DNA from: Pseudomonas fluvialis
Lineage (GTDB): Bacteria > Pseudomonadota > Gammaproteobacteria > Pseudomonadales > Pseudomonadaceae
NCBI RefSeq assembly: GCF_014207935.1
Contig: NZ_JACHLL010000007.1
Coordinates: 1-64,000 of the forward strand
Direction: 5' to 3'
DNA: 64,000 nucleotides
Positions within the stretch are counted from its first letter, which is position 1. Each line of letters opens with the position of its first letter. The translations under genes and the position numbers were made by a program. Of this stretch, positions 33,744-41,748 are shown piece after piece. The notes under the pieces are model-generated. The model was not told the origin of the DNA. It saw only the letters and a list, made by a program, of their open reading frames with translations, and ran no database searches.

Positions 33744-35027
33744 ATGGCAAACACAAAGAACTTCCATCGAATTGATCCGCTGACTGGTGCAGCGAGTCTG
33801 AACAGTCGTCTGTTCGTCGATCCGGGGCAGATTGGCTTTGTCGATCTGTCATCGGTTCGTCTGCTCCAGTGCAGCGTGGACACCGTGCGCCAGCTTTACC
33901 GGGGCATGATCAAACCGGAAATCATGGCGTTATTCGAAACGCCAGGCGTCATCGTCGATTTCGCCGGCCAGCGCTGGCATTCGGGACGGGTAGGGCGCGA
34001 TTCGGGCTACCAGTACAAACTGCAAAACGCCGATCTGGGCTTCATCCTCCTGATCAAAAACTTCAACGCCAAAATCGACAGCATTGGCCCCCACCTGAAA
34101 ATCGAGGTGTCGCCTCATGCAATCGACAACCTGTCACCAGAGCGCCTGCAGGCGCGCCTGGACTATTACGCCAGCGAAGTCCTGACCCATCTGGAGCTGA
34201 ACCAGTGTGCCGTCCATATCGCGCTGGATCTGCAGGGCTGGGCGCCGCCCGCCGATCTGGTGGCGCGCATGCATTGCCGTGCGCGAACCCATCGCGACAT
34301 TTCCGGCATCAACGAAATCAACTGGGCCACTAAGGCCAGCATCTACGGTCGTGGCGAAACGTCCATGTTCGGCTCTGCCTCGGGCATTCAGCTGGCCATT
34401 TACAACAAGACCGAACAAGCCCGCGCCACGGACAAGCTCGACTACTGGCAAAGCGTCTGGAAGCGTCGCGACTCGTTCGACGATCAAGACCCGGACAACT
34501 ACAGCGCCGATCAGGACGTCTGGCGTATCGAGCTGCGCTATCACCACTCAGTCATTCAGCAATTCGCCAGCGGCTCCTGCTGCACCCAGACCGGCGCCGC
34601 GATTGAAACCCGCTCGTTTGCTGACTTCTCCGCGCACCTCGACGGCCTGTGGCGCTATGGCCTGGAACAGTTCCGCCTGCAGGCGAGGCCGGGTTACTTC
34701 GACCCGCTGTGGACGCTGATTCACGATGATGTTCGCGTCGATGTGGCGGCTGATTCCCTGCTCGATGAGACTGAGTACAAGCGCTACTACAAGACCAGCA
34801 AAGGCTTCTCCGGCAAGAATGTGGAACTGTTCCTGGGAAACTTCGTAAGCCTGCTGGCAAGGGAGCGGGTAGGCGCACAAACCGCATTTGATCGGCTGCG
34901 CCAGTGGGAGTGCTGGCCAGTGATTCGCGACCATTACGCCGCCAAGGATATGAACGAAAGGGCGCTCTACAAGCACATCAAGGCACTGCTCGAAGAACGT
35001 AATGTCCGGTGGGGTAGGGCAGTATGA
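33744..35027 (+). CDS. rep: Replication initiator of the filamentous phage
   Basis: 427 residues, corresponding in position and length to the Pf replication initiator. It is a rolling-circle (Rep_trans/gene II-like) protein that nicks the plus-strand origin. Visible conserved segments are LQYKLQNADLGFILLIK-like strands, DLQGWAPPADL and YGRGETSMFGSASGIQLAIYNKTEQ, with WRIELRYHHSVI in the second half. It begins 49 bp after the hairpin region and overlaps the integrase start by 4 nt. Confidence 0.82.
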   Translation: MANTKNFHRIDPLTGAASLNSRLFVDPGQIGFVDLSSVRLLQCSVDTVRQLYRGMIKPEIMALFETPGVIVDFAGQRWHSGRVGRDSGYQYKLQNADLGFILLIKNFNAKIDSIGPHLKIEVSPHAIDNLSPERLQARLDYYASEVLTHLELNQCAVHIALDLQGWAPPADLVARMHCRARTHRDISGINEINWATKASIYGRGETSMFGSASGIQLAIYNKTEQARATDKLDYWQSVWKRRDSFDDQDPDNYSADQDVWRIELRYHHSVIQQFASGSCCTQTGAAIETRSFADFSAHLDGLWRYGLEQFRLQARPGYFDPLWTLIHDDVRVDVAADSLLDETEYKRYYKTSKGFSGKNVELFLGNFVSLLARERVGAQTAFDRLRQWECWPVIRDHYAAKDMNERALYKHIKALLEERNVRWGRAV

Positions 35028-36025
35028 CTGCGCGCAAAGACGGCAAGACGTGGACGGCTGACTTCTACGAAAACGGCCGAAGCGGTCGGCGCATCCGCAA
35101 GAAAGGCTTTCTCACCAAGGCTGCAGCCCAGCGCTATGAGTCAGACTTTTTCGCCTCTCTCGATCAGACTGGCCGCCCGCTGGATGATCGCCTGTCTGAT
35201 CTGGTGAACGTCTGGCATTCCCTGCATGGCTGTTCACTCAAGGACTCCAAGCACCGGCTGGCTCGCACCCTAGCCGTAGTTGAACGCCTGGGCAATCCAC
35301 GCGCCAGCGAGTTTGATGCCTTGGCCTGGGCTCGCTATCGGCAAACCCGCCTCAAAGACGTTACGCCGCACACGGTCAACCATGAGCAGCGCTATCTGTC
35401 GGCGGTCTTTTCTGAGCTGATACGCCTCGGCGCCTGGTCGGGTAAGAACCCCTTGGCCCAGGTTCGCCAGATCAAGACCGATCAGACCGAGCTGTCATTC
35501 CTGACTCTGGCGCAGATCGAGCAGCTGCTTGAACAGTGCCGCAAGTCGACGAACAACCATACCTACCCGGTGGCACTGATCTGCCTTGCCACGGGAGCGC
35601 GCTGGAATGAAGCGGAGTCGCTGCCACGGGCATCGCTGTTCGGCGGCAAGGTGCATTTCCATCGCACCAAAAACGGGAAGTCGAGATCGGTGCCGATCCC
35701 GCCAGAGGTAGAAAAGGCCGCGCTGGAGGTGGCCATGCCGGGGAATGGGCGGCTGTTCGTGTCCTGCAAGGCGGCATTCCGCAAAGCCTATGAGCGCTGC
35801 GGCTTCAATACCCCAGGCCAACTGACCCATATCCTGCGGCACTCGTTTGCCAGTCACTACATGATGGGCGGCGGCGACATTCTCACCCTGCAGCGCATCC
35901 TCGGGCATTCCTCCATCACCATGACCATGCGCTATTCGCACCTGTCACCGGAGCATCTGGAGTCGGCACTAAGGCTTTCCCCTTTGGCCCAGACCGGCGC
36001 TTTCAGTGCAGGGGGCAACGAGTGA
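35024..36025 (+). CDS. intF: Tyrosine recombinase integrase of the Pf-like prophage
   Basis: 333 residues. The N-terminal arm and core-binding domains are followed by the catalytic domain (from about 165). Catalytic residues are visible: R in GARWNEAESL, K in KNGKS, HxxR in HILRHSFASH, H in LGHSS and the tyrosine in MRYSHL. It matches the Pf4-type integrase that ends the phage operon. It would catalyse recombination between the 48-bp tRNA-Met sites. Overlap with rep implies coexpression, so excision and replication are linked. Confidence 0.92.
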   Translation: MTARKDGKTWTADFYENGRSGRRIRKKGFLTKAAAQRYESDFFASLDQTGRPLDDRLSDLVNVWHSLHGCSLKDSKHRLARTLAVVERLGNPRASEFDALAWARYRQTRLKDVTPHTVNHEQRYLSAVFSELIRLGAWSGKNPLAQVRQIKTDQTELSFLTLAQIEQLLEQCRKSTNNHTYPVALICLATGARWNEAESLPRASLFGGKVHFHRTKNGKSRSVPIPPEVEKAALEVAMPGNGRLFVSCKAAFRKAYERCGFNTPGQLTHILRHSFASHYMMGGGDILTLQRILGHSSITMTMRYSHLSPEHLESALRLSPLAQTGAFSAGGNE

Positions 36026-36063
36026 TTGACTCCCGTACCGAATGGCATATTATGATTTTAACG

Positions 36064-36075
36064 CTTAACGTTAAG
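36064..36075. promoter_or_regulatory. HigA operator palindrome
   Basis: Perfect 12-bp palindrome CTTAACGTTAAG, with a second TTAACG just upstream, immediately before the higB GTG start. HigA antitoxins bind such palindromes to repress their own operon. Confidence 0.7.
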
Positions 36076-36084
36076 GATTAAAGC

Positions 36085-36363
36085 GTGATCCTGAGTTTCA
36101 GATGTGAAGAAACCCAGGCTCTGTTTGAGTCGGGTAGTTCCAGACGCTGGGCTAACGTTCTGAACGTGGCAACGCGCAAGCTGGCGATGCTCAATGCAGC
36201 GGTAGAGCTGCGAGACCTACGCTCTCCGCCGGGTAATCGCCTGGAGCAGCTTCATGGCGATAGGGCAGGGCAACACAGCATCAGGATCAATGATCAGTGG
36301 CGTGTCTGCTTCGTTTGGACAGAGGCGGGCCCCACTAACGTTGAAATCGTCGATTACCACTGA
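36085..36363 (+). CDS. higB: HigB mRNA endonuclease toxin
   Basis: 92 residues of the RelE/ParE-like fold: LRDLRSPPGNRLEQLHGDRAGQHSIRINDQWRVCFVW and the terminal VEIVDYH are the HigB signature. It cleaves ribosome-bound mRNA. The start is GTG at 36085 after AAGGA. Toxin-first order (higB-higA) is normal for this family. In P. aeruginosa a higBA pair lies beside tRNA-Met as well (remembered), so it may belong to the attachment region rather than the phage core. Confidence 0.9.
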   Translation: MILSFRCEETQALFESGSSRRWANVLNVATRKLAMLNAAVELRDLRSPPGNRLEQLHGDRAGQHSIRINDQWRVCFVWTEAGPTNVEIVDYH

Positions 36364-36375
36364 GGAGGTGGCACC

Positions 36376-36681
36376 ATGGCAACAAACGGCATGCGCCCCG
36401 TTCACCCCGGTGAAGTGCTGCGTGAAGAGTTCTTAGAGCCGCTGGGCATTACCCCGACTGCGCTTGCTCGCGCCCTGCATGTGTCGGCTCCGACCATTAA
36501 CGACCTCGTTCGCGAGCGTCGTGGTATCACTGCAGATACGGCTATTCGGCTGGGGCGTTACTTCGATACCTCGGCCCAGTTCTGGATGAACCTGCAGACT
36601 GAGTATGCCCTCGCGACTACCTATGCCGAGGCTGGTGAAGAGATCGAGCACGAAATTGAGCCACTGCGAGCAGTCGGCTAA
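36376..36681 (+). CDS. higA: HigA antitoxin
   Basis: 101 residues with an Xre-type helix-turn-helix: PVHPGEVLREEFLEPLGITPTALARALHVSAPTINDLVRERRGITADTAIRLGRYF, the HigA/VapI signature. It binds HigB and represses the promoter through the palindrome at 36064. A GGAGG ribosome site lies before ATG. Confidence 0.92.
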   Translation: MATNGMRPVHPGEVLREEFLEPLGITPTALARALHVSAPTINDLVRERRGITADTAIRLGRYFDTSAQFWMNLQTEYALATTYAEAGEEIEHEIEPLRAVG

Positions 36682-36715
36682 GTCTAAATTTTGGTGTGTG
36701 AAAGGACTTCACCCG

Positions 36716-37585
36716 ATGGTAAATCCAATTGAATGGATCAACTCGCTAATCAAGCTTCGCCGTGATGTGCAGGAAATTCGTCGAGATCAAGCTGACTCTT
36801 TCCGTAAGGAGGCACAGCGAATTATCGATGCTTTCAATGCTCACGATATTCCGCCCAATGAAGTCATGCGCATCCTTCCAGAAGGAATGCTCGATGATCC
36901 CTCCGAGTTCGAGAACGCTCAGTCTCTAAAGAGGCATCTGGCTAAGGTATCCCCATGGGCTCAGGCGACCCTGTGCTTAGAGCCGGCTTGGTTAAAGGGG
37001 CGTAGTAATGTCCCGCATAAGCGAGTTTGCTCGTATAAGGACTTGCTTACCCTTGCCGAGTTCTTGCAGCAGAAGGAGCACGAGTCAGCTGACATGAATA
37101 GATTTTCCATTCATGTCTTTAAGCAGGATGCTCTGCCGTTTGATCGTAGCGAAGGCCCTATGGTCATCGTTCTAGAAGAGACCTGTGAAGAGGTCGACGA
37201 TGTTCCGTATCAGCGGTTCTACTACCTTTCAGAGGGCTTAGAGTTTGGCCCTTTTCACTGCATGCTGAATTTGATGCACGTGGTAGCGTTTGCTCATCAC
37301 TACGGGATCAAAGTCTGGGGGCGCACTATGAAGCCTGCGTGCCTCATTCGGCTTGATCAGGGTGTCGGCTTCATCCCTGATCTATGGCGAGGGGAGCTGT
37401 TTAAGCCTTGGCATCCTGAGGATATTCTTTGGCGAGGCCTCACGGGTGATCCTGCCTGGAAGGAGCGAATGCAGGCTGACTTGGATACTGGTTTGCGCCG
37501 AGAGGGTTTTACTTGGTTGGCAGATAAGATCGAGGCTGATCGTGCCCGCTTTTCCGCTGGTAGGCAGGGTGTAGTCTCTTCGTAG
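36716..37585 (+). CDS. Hypothetical prophage right-end protein
   Basis: 289 residues, not recognised. It starts with a charged helix (EWINSLIKLRRDVQEIRRDQADSFRKEAQRIIDAF), then IPPNEVMRILPEGMLDDPSEFENAQSLKRHLAKVS. The C-terminal half contains a globular-looking region with FHCMLNLMHVVAFAHHYGIKVWGRTMKP. There is no membrane segment. ATG at 36716 follows AAAGGA. It lies downstream of higBA, outside the Pf core, so a superinfection-exclusion or regulatory role is possible but not shown. The end of the gene lies inside the 51-bp repeat discussed under findings. Confidence 0.6.
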   Translation: MVNPIEWINSLIKLRRDVQEIRRDQADSFRKEAQRIIDAFNAHDIPPNEVMRILPEGMLDDPSEFENAQSLKRHLAKVSPWAQATLCLEPAWLKGRSNVPHKRVCSYKDLLTLAEFLQQKEHESADMNRFSIHVFKQDALPFDRSEGPMVIVLEETCEEVDDVPYQRFYYLSEGLEFGPFHCMLNLMHVVAFAHHYGIKVWGRTMKPACLIRLDQGVGFIPDLWRGELFKPWHPEDILWRGLTGDPAWKERMQADLDTGLRREGFTWLADKIEADRARFSAGRQGVVSS

Positions 37586-37612
37586 TTGCTACCCCAGAAA
37601 TCACAAAGGCCT
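37561..37612 (+). repeat. 51-bp imperfect direct repeat, left copy
   Basis: Matches 38472-38523 with four mismatches over about 51 bp. It includes the 3' end of the preceding gene and contains GTAGTCTC-type degenerate forms of the GTAGTCAC octamer. The two copies bracket 0.86 kb holding two small genes. Confidence 0.85.
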
Positions 37613-37738
37613 TCGCCACTGAGCTGAGTCTTCAGCTTTTTGATCTTCATTTCGCCGCTTGTCGGCCCAATTCAATTGTCACGGGACCGTAACGCTCTGG
37701 CCGTACCTTTCACGCCGTCTGAACCGGAGTATGTGAAA

Positions 37739-37948
37739 GTGAGCAGTCAGAAGTTGTTGCGTAAGACCCTTGATCAGGTGGCCTCAAATAATGAAATGGC
37801 GGCCATAGCAGTCATGAATGCTGCAGAGCGAACTGGGGATGAACTCTTGCGCCAGAAGCTGCATCGCGTCATCCAGCAGATGAATCTGGATGCCCAGGCG
37901 CTTCGTTCTGTTCGTGATTCTTCGTTTGAGGGGCTGAAGCGGGCATAA
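37739..37948 (+). CDS. Small helical protein
   Basis: About 69 residues from a GTG at 37739 (GTG at 37733 is also in frame). Helical and charged: KTLDQVASNNEMAAIAVMNAAERTGDELLRQKLHRVIQQM. Family not recognised. It lies in the block bracketed by the 51-bp repeats, so it is accessory to the prophage. Confidence 0.45.
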   Translation: MSSQKLLRKTLDQVASNNEMAAIAVMNAAERTGDELLRQKLHRVIQQMNLDAQALRSVRDSSFEGLKRA

Positions 37949-38185
37949 GGTCGTGCCGTTGATCTGGCCCAATGTCTGTTTTTACAAGGTCGTGTAGGCT
38001 GTCACAAGGCTGTAATGAGGTTGGCGTAAGACAGATTTGTCACGGCGTCTCCGAGACACTGACTACACCAACTACTCTCCTAGGCCGATCGCGCCCCCTG
38101 CGTCGGCTTTTTTTTTGCTTCGAAATGCCCTTGTGGCATATCGCTGTAGCTGCTTTGGGATCTTGATTGAGTGGAGGAATAAGCC

Positions 38186-38410
38186 GTGAAAGTGGAAGTT
38201 CTGAGGCATGAAGATCAAGGCAAGCAGTCCTGGCTTGTCTGCACCTGCAGTATTTGCGTTCCTTTCGGGACTGAGCAAGAAGCCATTCAATATGCGGAAA
38301 CGCTGAGTGCTCGATTAAATGCACCTCACGAATGGCCAGTGTTCGGCTGTGATTCAGAGCCTAAGCTGGTGCATGAGGCTGTCGAACGCCCAGAGTTGGA
38401 ACAAGCTTGA
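38186..38410 (+). CDS. Small hypothetical protein near the right attachment site
   Basis: 74 residues from GTG at 38186 with a good GTGGAGGAAT site. Contains WLVCTCSICVPFGTEQEAIQYAETLSARLN and an acidic tail. No family recognised. It is the last gene before the right repeat and attachment site. Confidence 0.5.
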   Translation: MKVEVLRHEDQGKQSWLVCTCSICVPFGTEQEAIQYAETLSARLNAPHEWPVFGCDSEPKLVHEAVERPELEQA

Positions 38411-38471
38411 TAGCTGCGGTAGTAACGCATGGCGGCCTCGAAAGAGGCCGTTTTCATTTCGGGTGGGGCTG

Positions 38472-38523
38472 TAGGCAGGGTGTAGTCACTTCGTAGTCAC
38501 TACCCCAGAAAGCACAAAGGCCT
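38472..38523 (+). repeat. 51-bp imperfect direct repeat, right copy
   Basis: Second copy of 37561-37612. Contains two GTAGTCAC octamers (38482-38489 and 38493-38500) 11 bp apart, 48 bp from the right attachment repeat. The octamers are candidate integrase arm-binding sites. Confidence 0.85.
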
Positions 38524-38547
38524 ACCCGAAGGTAAGCCTTTGTTTTG

Positions 38548-38595
38548 TATGGTAGCAACGAGTGGACTTGAACCACCGACCCCAGCATTATGAAT
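38548..38595. repeat. Right attachment site within tRNA-Met
   Basis: 48-bp copy of 25554-25601 lying inside the intact tRNA-Met gene, from the CCA end to the anticodon loop. Integration at this site preserves the tRNA. Confidence 0.92.
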
Positions 38596-38626
38596 GCCGT
38601 GCTCTAACCAACTGAGCTACGTTGCC
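38550..38626 (-). tRNA. tRNA-Met (elongator, anticodon CAT)
   Basis: 77-nt gene on the minus strand. Acceptor arm GGCAACG / CGTTGCT with encoded ACCA, D arm GTAGCTCAGTTGG, anticodon stem CGGCA / TGCTG around TTCATAA (CAT), and TPsiC arm GGTTCAAGTCC. This is an elongator rather than initiator Met tRNA. It is the attachment gene of the Pf-like prophage on its left and borders the second island on its right. Confidence 0.95.
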
Positions 38627-38890
38627 ATCGATGGCGCGCATTTTCCCCGCATCGGTTTTTCGTGTCAACCCCGTCTGCGAAAAATCTGCGCGCTTTCAAA
38701 CGCTTAGACGTTAGCTGGTAAATTATCTGCTTAGGCCCAGCTATCAAAGGTGTCTTGGTGAATTTCGTAATTTTCATACCCGGTTTCGTACCCGGTTATG
38801 GCGATGTGTGTTCTATTCGTGCTTTCAATGCCTGGGCAGGCTAGCTTGGCGGCGGGGCGGTTTCATGACGAAACGGTTGGCCGCAGGCAA
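38627..38890. other. Left end of the island, no gene
   Basis: 264 bp between tRNA-Met and the first island gene. It holds the 11-bp repeat at 38702-38712 and the paired ATACCCGGT / GTACCCGGT motif at 38776-38796. An open frame at 38808 is too short and unlike a gene. Confidence 0.6.
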
Positions 38891-39562
38891 TCAGATTCTT
38901 GGTAGAAGGGATGCCCACTGCGCGGTCGCCAGTTTTATTGCTTTCGAGATGGCTTTGGTTTTTGCTTTTGCCGTGCTATCTAGTAGTGCTTGATCGACAA
39001 CGATGCCAGGGTGTTCGGCTTCCAGAGCGAGTTCCCAGATGGAAAGGCGTGTGGCTAGCTTCTGAATTTGTCTCATAGCCTCATGATGCTTCGCTCTCAA
39101 TAGGTCGATGCGTTGCTTCGCTTCATTGCGTTCAATCTCACGCGCATTTTCAATTTTCTGTTCCCGCTTGCGGTACTCCTCGATCAGTTTTTCAGCCTGG
39201 CCTAGGGCTGCTACAACGATGCTGCTCTCACTGATTTTCAGTTTTTCAGCGCTGCAGCTGAGTTGCTCCTTGGTCTTCGCGGGCAAGGTAAATGTGCAGA
39301 CTTTTCTGTCTTTGTCTGAGTAGCGCTGTCTGCGCCGTCGGAGGCTGTTTCTGAGTTTCTTTACGAACTCACGACCGTCTTCGGTTTGCATCAGGTAATT
39401 GATTATTTCTGTTAGTACATCATGGTTTGGCTGTCTGTTTTTTTGAGCATAACCAATTCTTATTCCTATTCCTTCGTCTGCATTGCGGGCCATGTAGTCG
39501 TAAGCCCATTGCCACTCGGAGCCTTCCTTCCTGAGCCAGCGTAGCTTGCTTGAGGCACTCAC
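38891..39562 (-). CDS. Coiled-coil protein of unknown function
   Basis: 223 residues from GTG at 39562. The middle has a ribbon-helix-helix-like stretch (VCTFTLPAKTKEQLSCSAEKLKISESSIVVAALGQAEKL) followed by a long charged coiled coil (EEYRKREQKIENAREIERNEAKQRIDLLRAKHHEAMRQIQKL). It is divergent from the next gene. A DNA-binding role fits the RHH-like core, but no family is recognised. Confidence 0.6.
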   Translation of the reverse strand: MSASSKLRWLRKEGSEWQWAYDYMARNADEGIGIRIGYAQKNRQPNHDVLTEIINYLMQTEDGREFVKKLRNSLRRRRQRYSDKDRKVCTFTLPAKTKEQLSCSAEKLKISESSIVVAALGQAEKLIEEYRKREQKIENAREIERNEAKQRIDLLRAKHHEAMRQIQKLATRLSIWELALEAEHPGIVVDQALLDSTAKAKTKAISKAIKLATAQWASLLPRI

Positions 39563-39707
39563 TATCGCATCACTCCAACTTATTTAGGTGCAGTTCTCGC
39601 TGCGGTATTTTCGGAAAGAGTCTAGCCTAATAAAAGTGTGACGTGTGCATGTTACTGTTAACAAAATAAAGATAAAAACAGGGTGTATAATCCTTGCGTT
39701 GGAGTTT

Positions 39708-41099
39708 ATGGATTTCTGCATGCCTATTTTTATTGAGATCTTGCATGGTGCTGATTCGCTCTGCGGCCCAGATGCGCGCTTCATGCTAGAAGTCATTGCG
39801 ACAGGATCCTTGCAAGCATTCGCTCCCATGAGCGAGGTCAGTGTTAAGACGCTAGCGAAGTGTCTTCATTTAGAGGAGTGCGTCGTATCCGATGCTCTCA
39901 ACGAGCTTGTGGCTGTAGGCCTGATGAAGCGTTTTGTTGAGCAGCGTGTGGGGCGTGGAGGGCGAGCGGCTGTCAGCTATAAGCTGTGCTCCGAGGCTTG
40001 CCGTCTACCAGATATGGAGATGCTTTCACGCCTTCATCATTCAGATTTCTTGCGTGCCCTTTTTTCTGGGGAGGACATGGCTTTTCCTGTGATCTGGCAT
40101 GAGCAAGCAGCGGTTAAAGTCGTCAAGGAGAAGGAGGGCAAGTGGCAACCTCCTGGCGGCCGTGGGCGGCTTAGCATCCGAAATCGTCTGCTTTTTGCTG
40201 CGCTGCTGTCCCGTGCGGACCTGTTTGGGGAGACTCAAATCAGCATTTCTGAGCTTGGGGAGCTCACGGGGATGCGACCGGAGCAGGTAAAAAATCGGCT
40301 GCATCGTCTGATGGCTGTTGGGCTGATCCGGAGTCATGTGCCTGGCCTTTCGAGCTCAATTTTCGCGAAAGGGAGGGTCAGCAGTACCTATTTTCTTAAC
40401 GTGGACGCTCTTGCGGCTGAAGGGGGAGTTGCTGTTCACATGGCCTATTACGGAGAGGCGAAGTTATTCACTCACGCCGATAGTCTTTGGGCGGAGATCA
40501 AGGGGCGGGGCGACCTGCTGAGCTATAGCTCGGAGGCTGCTCGTGTTGCCGTGCATCATTTCTTTGCGAAACAGCGAAGGGCTGTTGTTATGCTGTTTCA
40601 GCACCTGCTCTACCGCTATGCCTCTCGCCTGCTTTCCTGCTATTGGCATAAGTTGGCCTCGCAGGATCCGATTGACGATGCTGAGTTGAGGAAGTCGATC
40701 AGGGCTGACTTTAGGTGGCCTGGCTCCGAGGTTGCCAATGAGCTTGATGGGGGCGCTTGTAGTGACTTCGAACTGGTCTGCGATCATTTCTATCGGCAGG
40801 CTACAGAGGTGGCGCGTGAGTACAGGACAAGGTTTGGTCAGGCAAATTGGGTGGGGTTTGATCTGGCGCGGATTCGTATCCTTCCCGCAGCGGATGACCT
40901 TGGCTACAAAGTGCTCACAATCATGTTGCGACCAGCCCCTCCAGAGTTAGGCAGTTGTTCTGTGCTCCTAGAGAGTCGGCCTGGTGAGGTTGAGCTTCAG
41001 AGCGTCAAGGCTGAATCCGATTTGTCACTTAAAGATCGCGTAGGTTTTGGTCTGCTTGCATTGCCGCCGGGGAGGGCAAGGGCTGCAGCTAGCCAGTAA
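39708..41099 (+). CDS. Winged-helix-containing hypothetical protein
   Basis: 463 residues if ATG 39708 is used (ATG 39720 and a longer frame from 39645 also exist; GGAG is closest to 39708). Two helix-turn-helix-like regions are visible: SVKTLAKCLHLEECVVSDALNELVAVGLMKRF near 45-80 and SISELGELTGMRPEQVKNRLHRLMAVGLIRSH near 185-220. The C-terminal half is unknown. It lies directly upstream of alpA; genes of this type occur in integrative islands. Likely a regulator or replication-linked DNA-binding protein, but unproven. Confidence 0.55.
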   Translation: MDFCMPIFIEILHGADSLCGPDARFMLEVIATGSLQAFAPMSEVSVKTLAKCLHLEECVVSDALNELVAVGLMKRFVEQRVGRGGRAAVSYKLCSEACRLPDMEMLSRLHHSDFLRALFSGEDMAFPVIWHEQAAVKVVKEKEGKWQPPGGRGRLSIRNRLLFAALLSRADLFGETQISISELGELTGMRPEQVKNRLHRLMAVGLIRSHVPGLSSSIFAKGRVSSTYFLNVDALAAEGGVAVHMAYYGEAKLFTHADSLWAEIKGRGDLLSYSSEAARVAVHHFFAKQRRAVVMLFQHLLYRYASRLLSCYWHKLASQDPIDDAELRKSIRADFRWPGSEVANELDGGACSDFELVCDHFYRQATEVAREYRTRFGQANWVGFDLARIRILPAADDLGYKVLTIMLRPAPPELGSCSVLLESRPGEVELQSVKAESDLSLKDRVGFGLLALPPGRARAAASQ

Positions 41100-41146
41100 A
41101 AAAATATTGCTCTTGCAGATCCTCTGAGCCACAGAGGAGCCTGCTC

Positions 41147-41377
41147 ATGCGAATTTTCCGCTTGCAAGACGTGATAACTGCTACTGGCCTTTCTAGGTCG
41201 ACCCTGTACAAGTACATCTCGGAAGGCACCTTCCCGAAACCGGTATCGCTGGGCGACCGCTGCGTCGGCTGGGTCGACAGCGAGGTGCACGAATGGATAC
41301 TAGCCCGGATCGAGGAGCGTGACCAAGCTGAGGGAGCGTCCACACGTCCCATCGGCCATCTGAGCATGGCCAGCTAG
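41147..41377 (+). CDS. alpA: AlpA-family excisionase/transcriptional regulator
   Basis: 76 residues: LQDVITATGLSRSTLYKYISEGTFPKPVSLGDRCVGWVDSEVHEWI is the standard AlpA domain (MerR-like winged helix). AlpA proteins usually activate integrase or act as the excision factor in P4-type elements. The island's P4-type integrase is its natural partner although it lies 21 kb away at the other end, which fits a circularised form where they become close. Confidence 0.9.
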   Translation: MRIFRLQDVITATGLSRSTLYKYISEGTFPKPVSLGDRCVGWVDSEVHEWILARIEERDQAEGASTRPIGHLSMAS

Positions 41378-41748
41378 AATCGCCACCTGCGCCATGATCG
41401 GCTTCGGCTGGTCATGGCGCTTATGCCGTTTTGGTAGGGCTCTGCTCTCAGCTAACTCCCCCAGCGCTCGGTACGGAAAATCTCTCGACAGGCTTGGCAA
41501 TGTTGCTCCCCATTGCCAAGCCTGGTCGCGAGGGTTGGTGGTGGGCAGGGCTGCATCTATTGATATAGCTATATAGCTATCAACCATCTGCTCTGCCTAT
41601 CCAATAGCACCCATTGCTACCCAGTCCACCCTACACCAGCAAGCACTAGACCTACACACCGCTTACCACCCCGACTCATGTATGGGGGGTTCATTTCTAA
41701 GAACTACTCCGGGTTCTGGTATGTGAACAACCAACCAGGTACCCATCC
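41378..41748. other. Hairpin-rich gap before the YfjJ/Gp2-like gene
   Basis: 371 bp without a gene. It holds three structures. GCGCCATGA (41389-41397) pairs with TCATGGCGC (41412-41420). A 14-bp perfect stem CAGGCTTGGCAATG (41489-41502) pairs with CATTGCCAAGCCTG (41511-41524). A 16-bp palindrome ATAGCTATATAGCTAT lies at 41565-41580. It may be a replication origin for the next gene's product or a set of regulatory sites. Confidence 0.55.

Larger units (their letters stand above)
25554..38595. mobile_element. Pf-like filamentous (inovirus) prophage in tRNA-Met
   Basis: About 13 kb bounded by a 48-bp perfect direct repeat (25554-25601 and 38548-38595) made of the 3' half of an elongator tRNA-Met gene. 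The integration leaves the tRNA intact at the right end. The core order follows the Pf1/Pf4 plan: repressor (divergent), excisionase, two small ORFs, ssDNA-binding protein, small ORFs, major coat, adsorption protein, DUF2523, Zot-like ATPase, replication initiator, integrase. Non-core cargo lies at both ends: an AT-rich three-gene module on the left and higBA with three unknown genes on the right. All structural and replication genes read through without frameshift, so the element may be able to excise and replicate. Confidence 0.9.

Noticed and set aside
38808..38993. 61-codon frame near the island left end
   Set aside because: No ribosome site, overlaps the end of the opposite-strand gene, composition unlike a protein.
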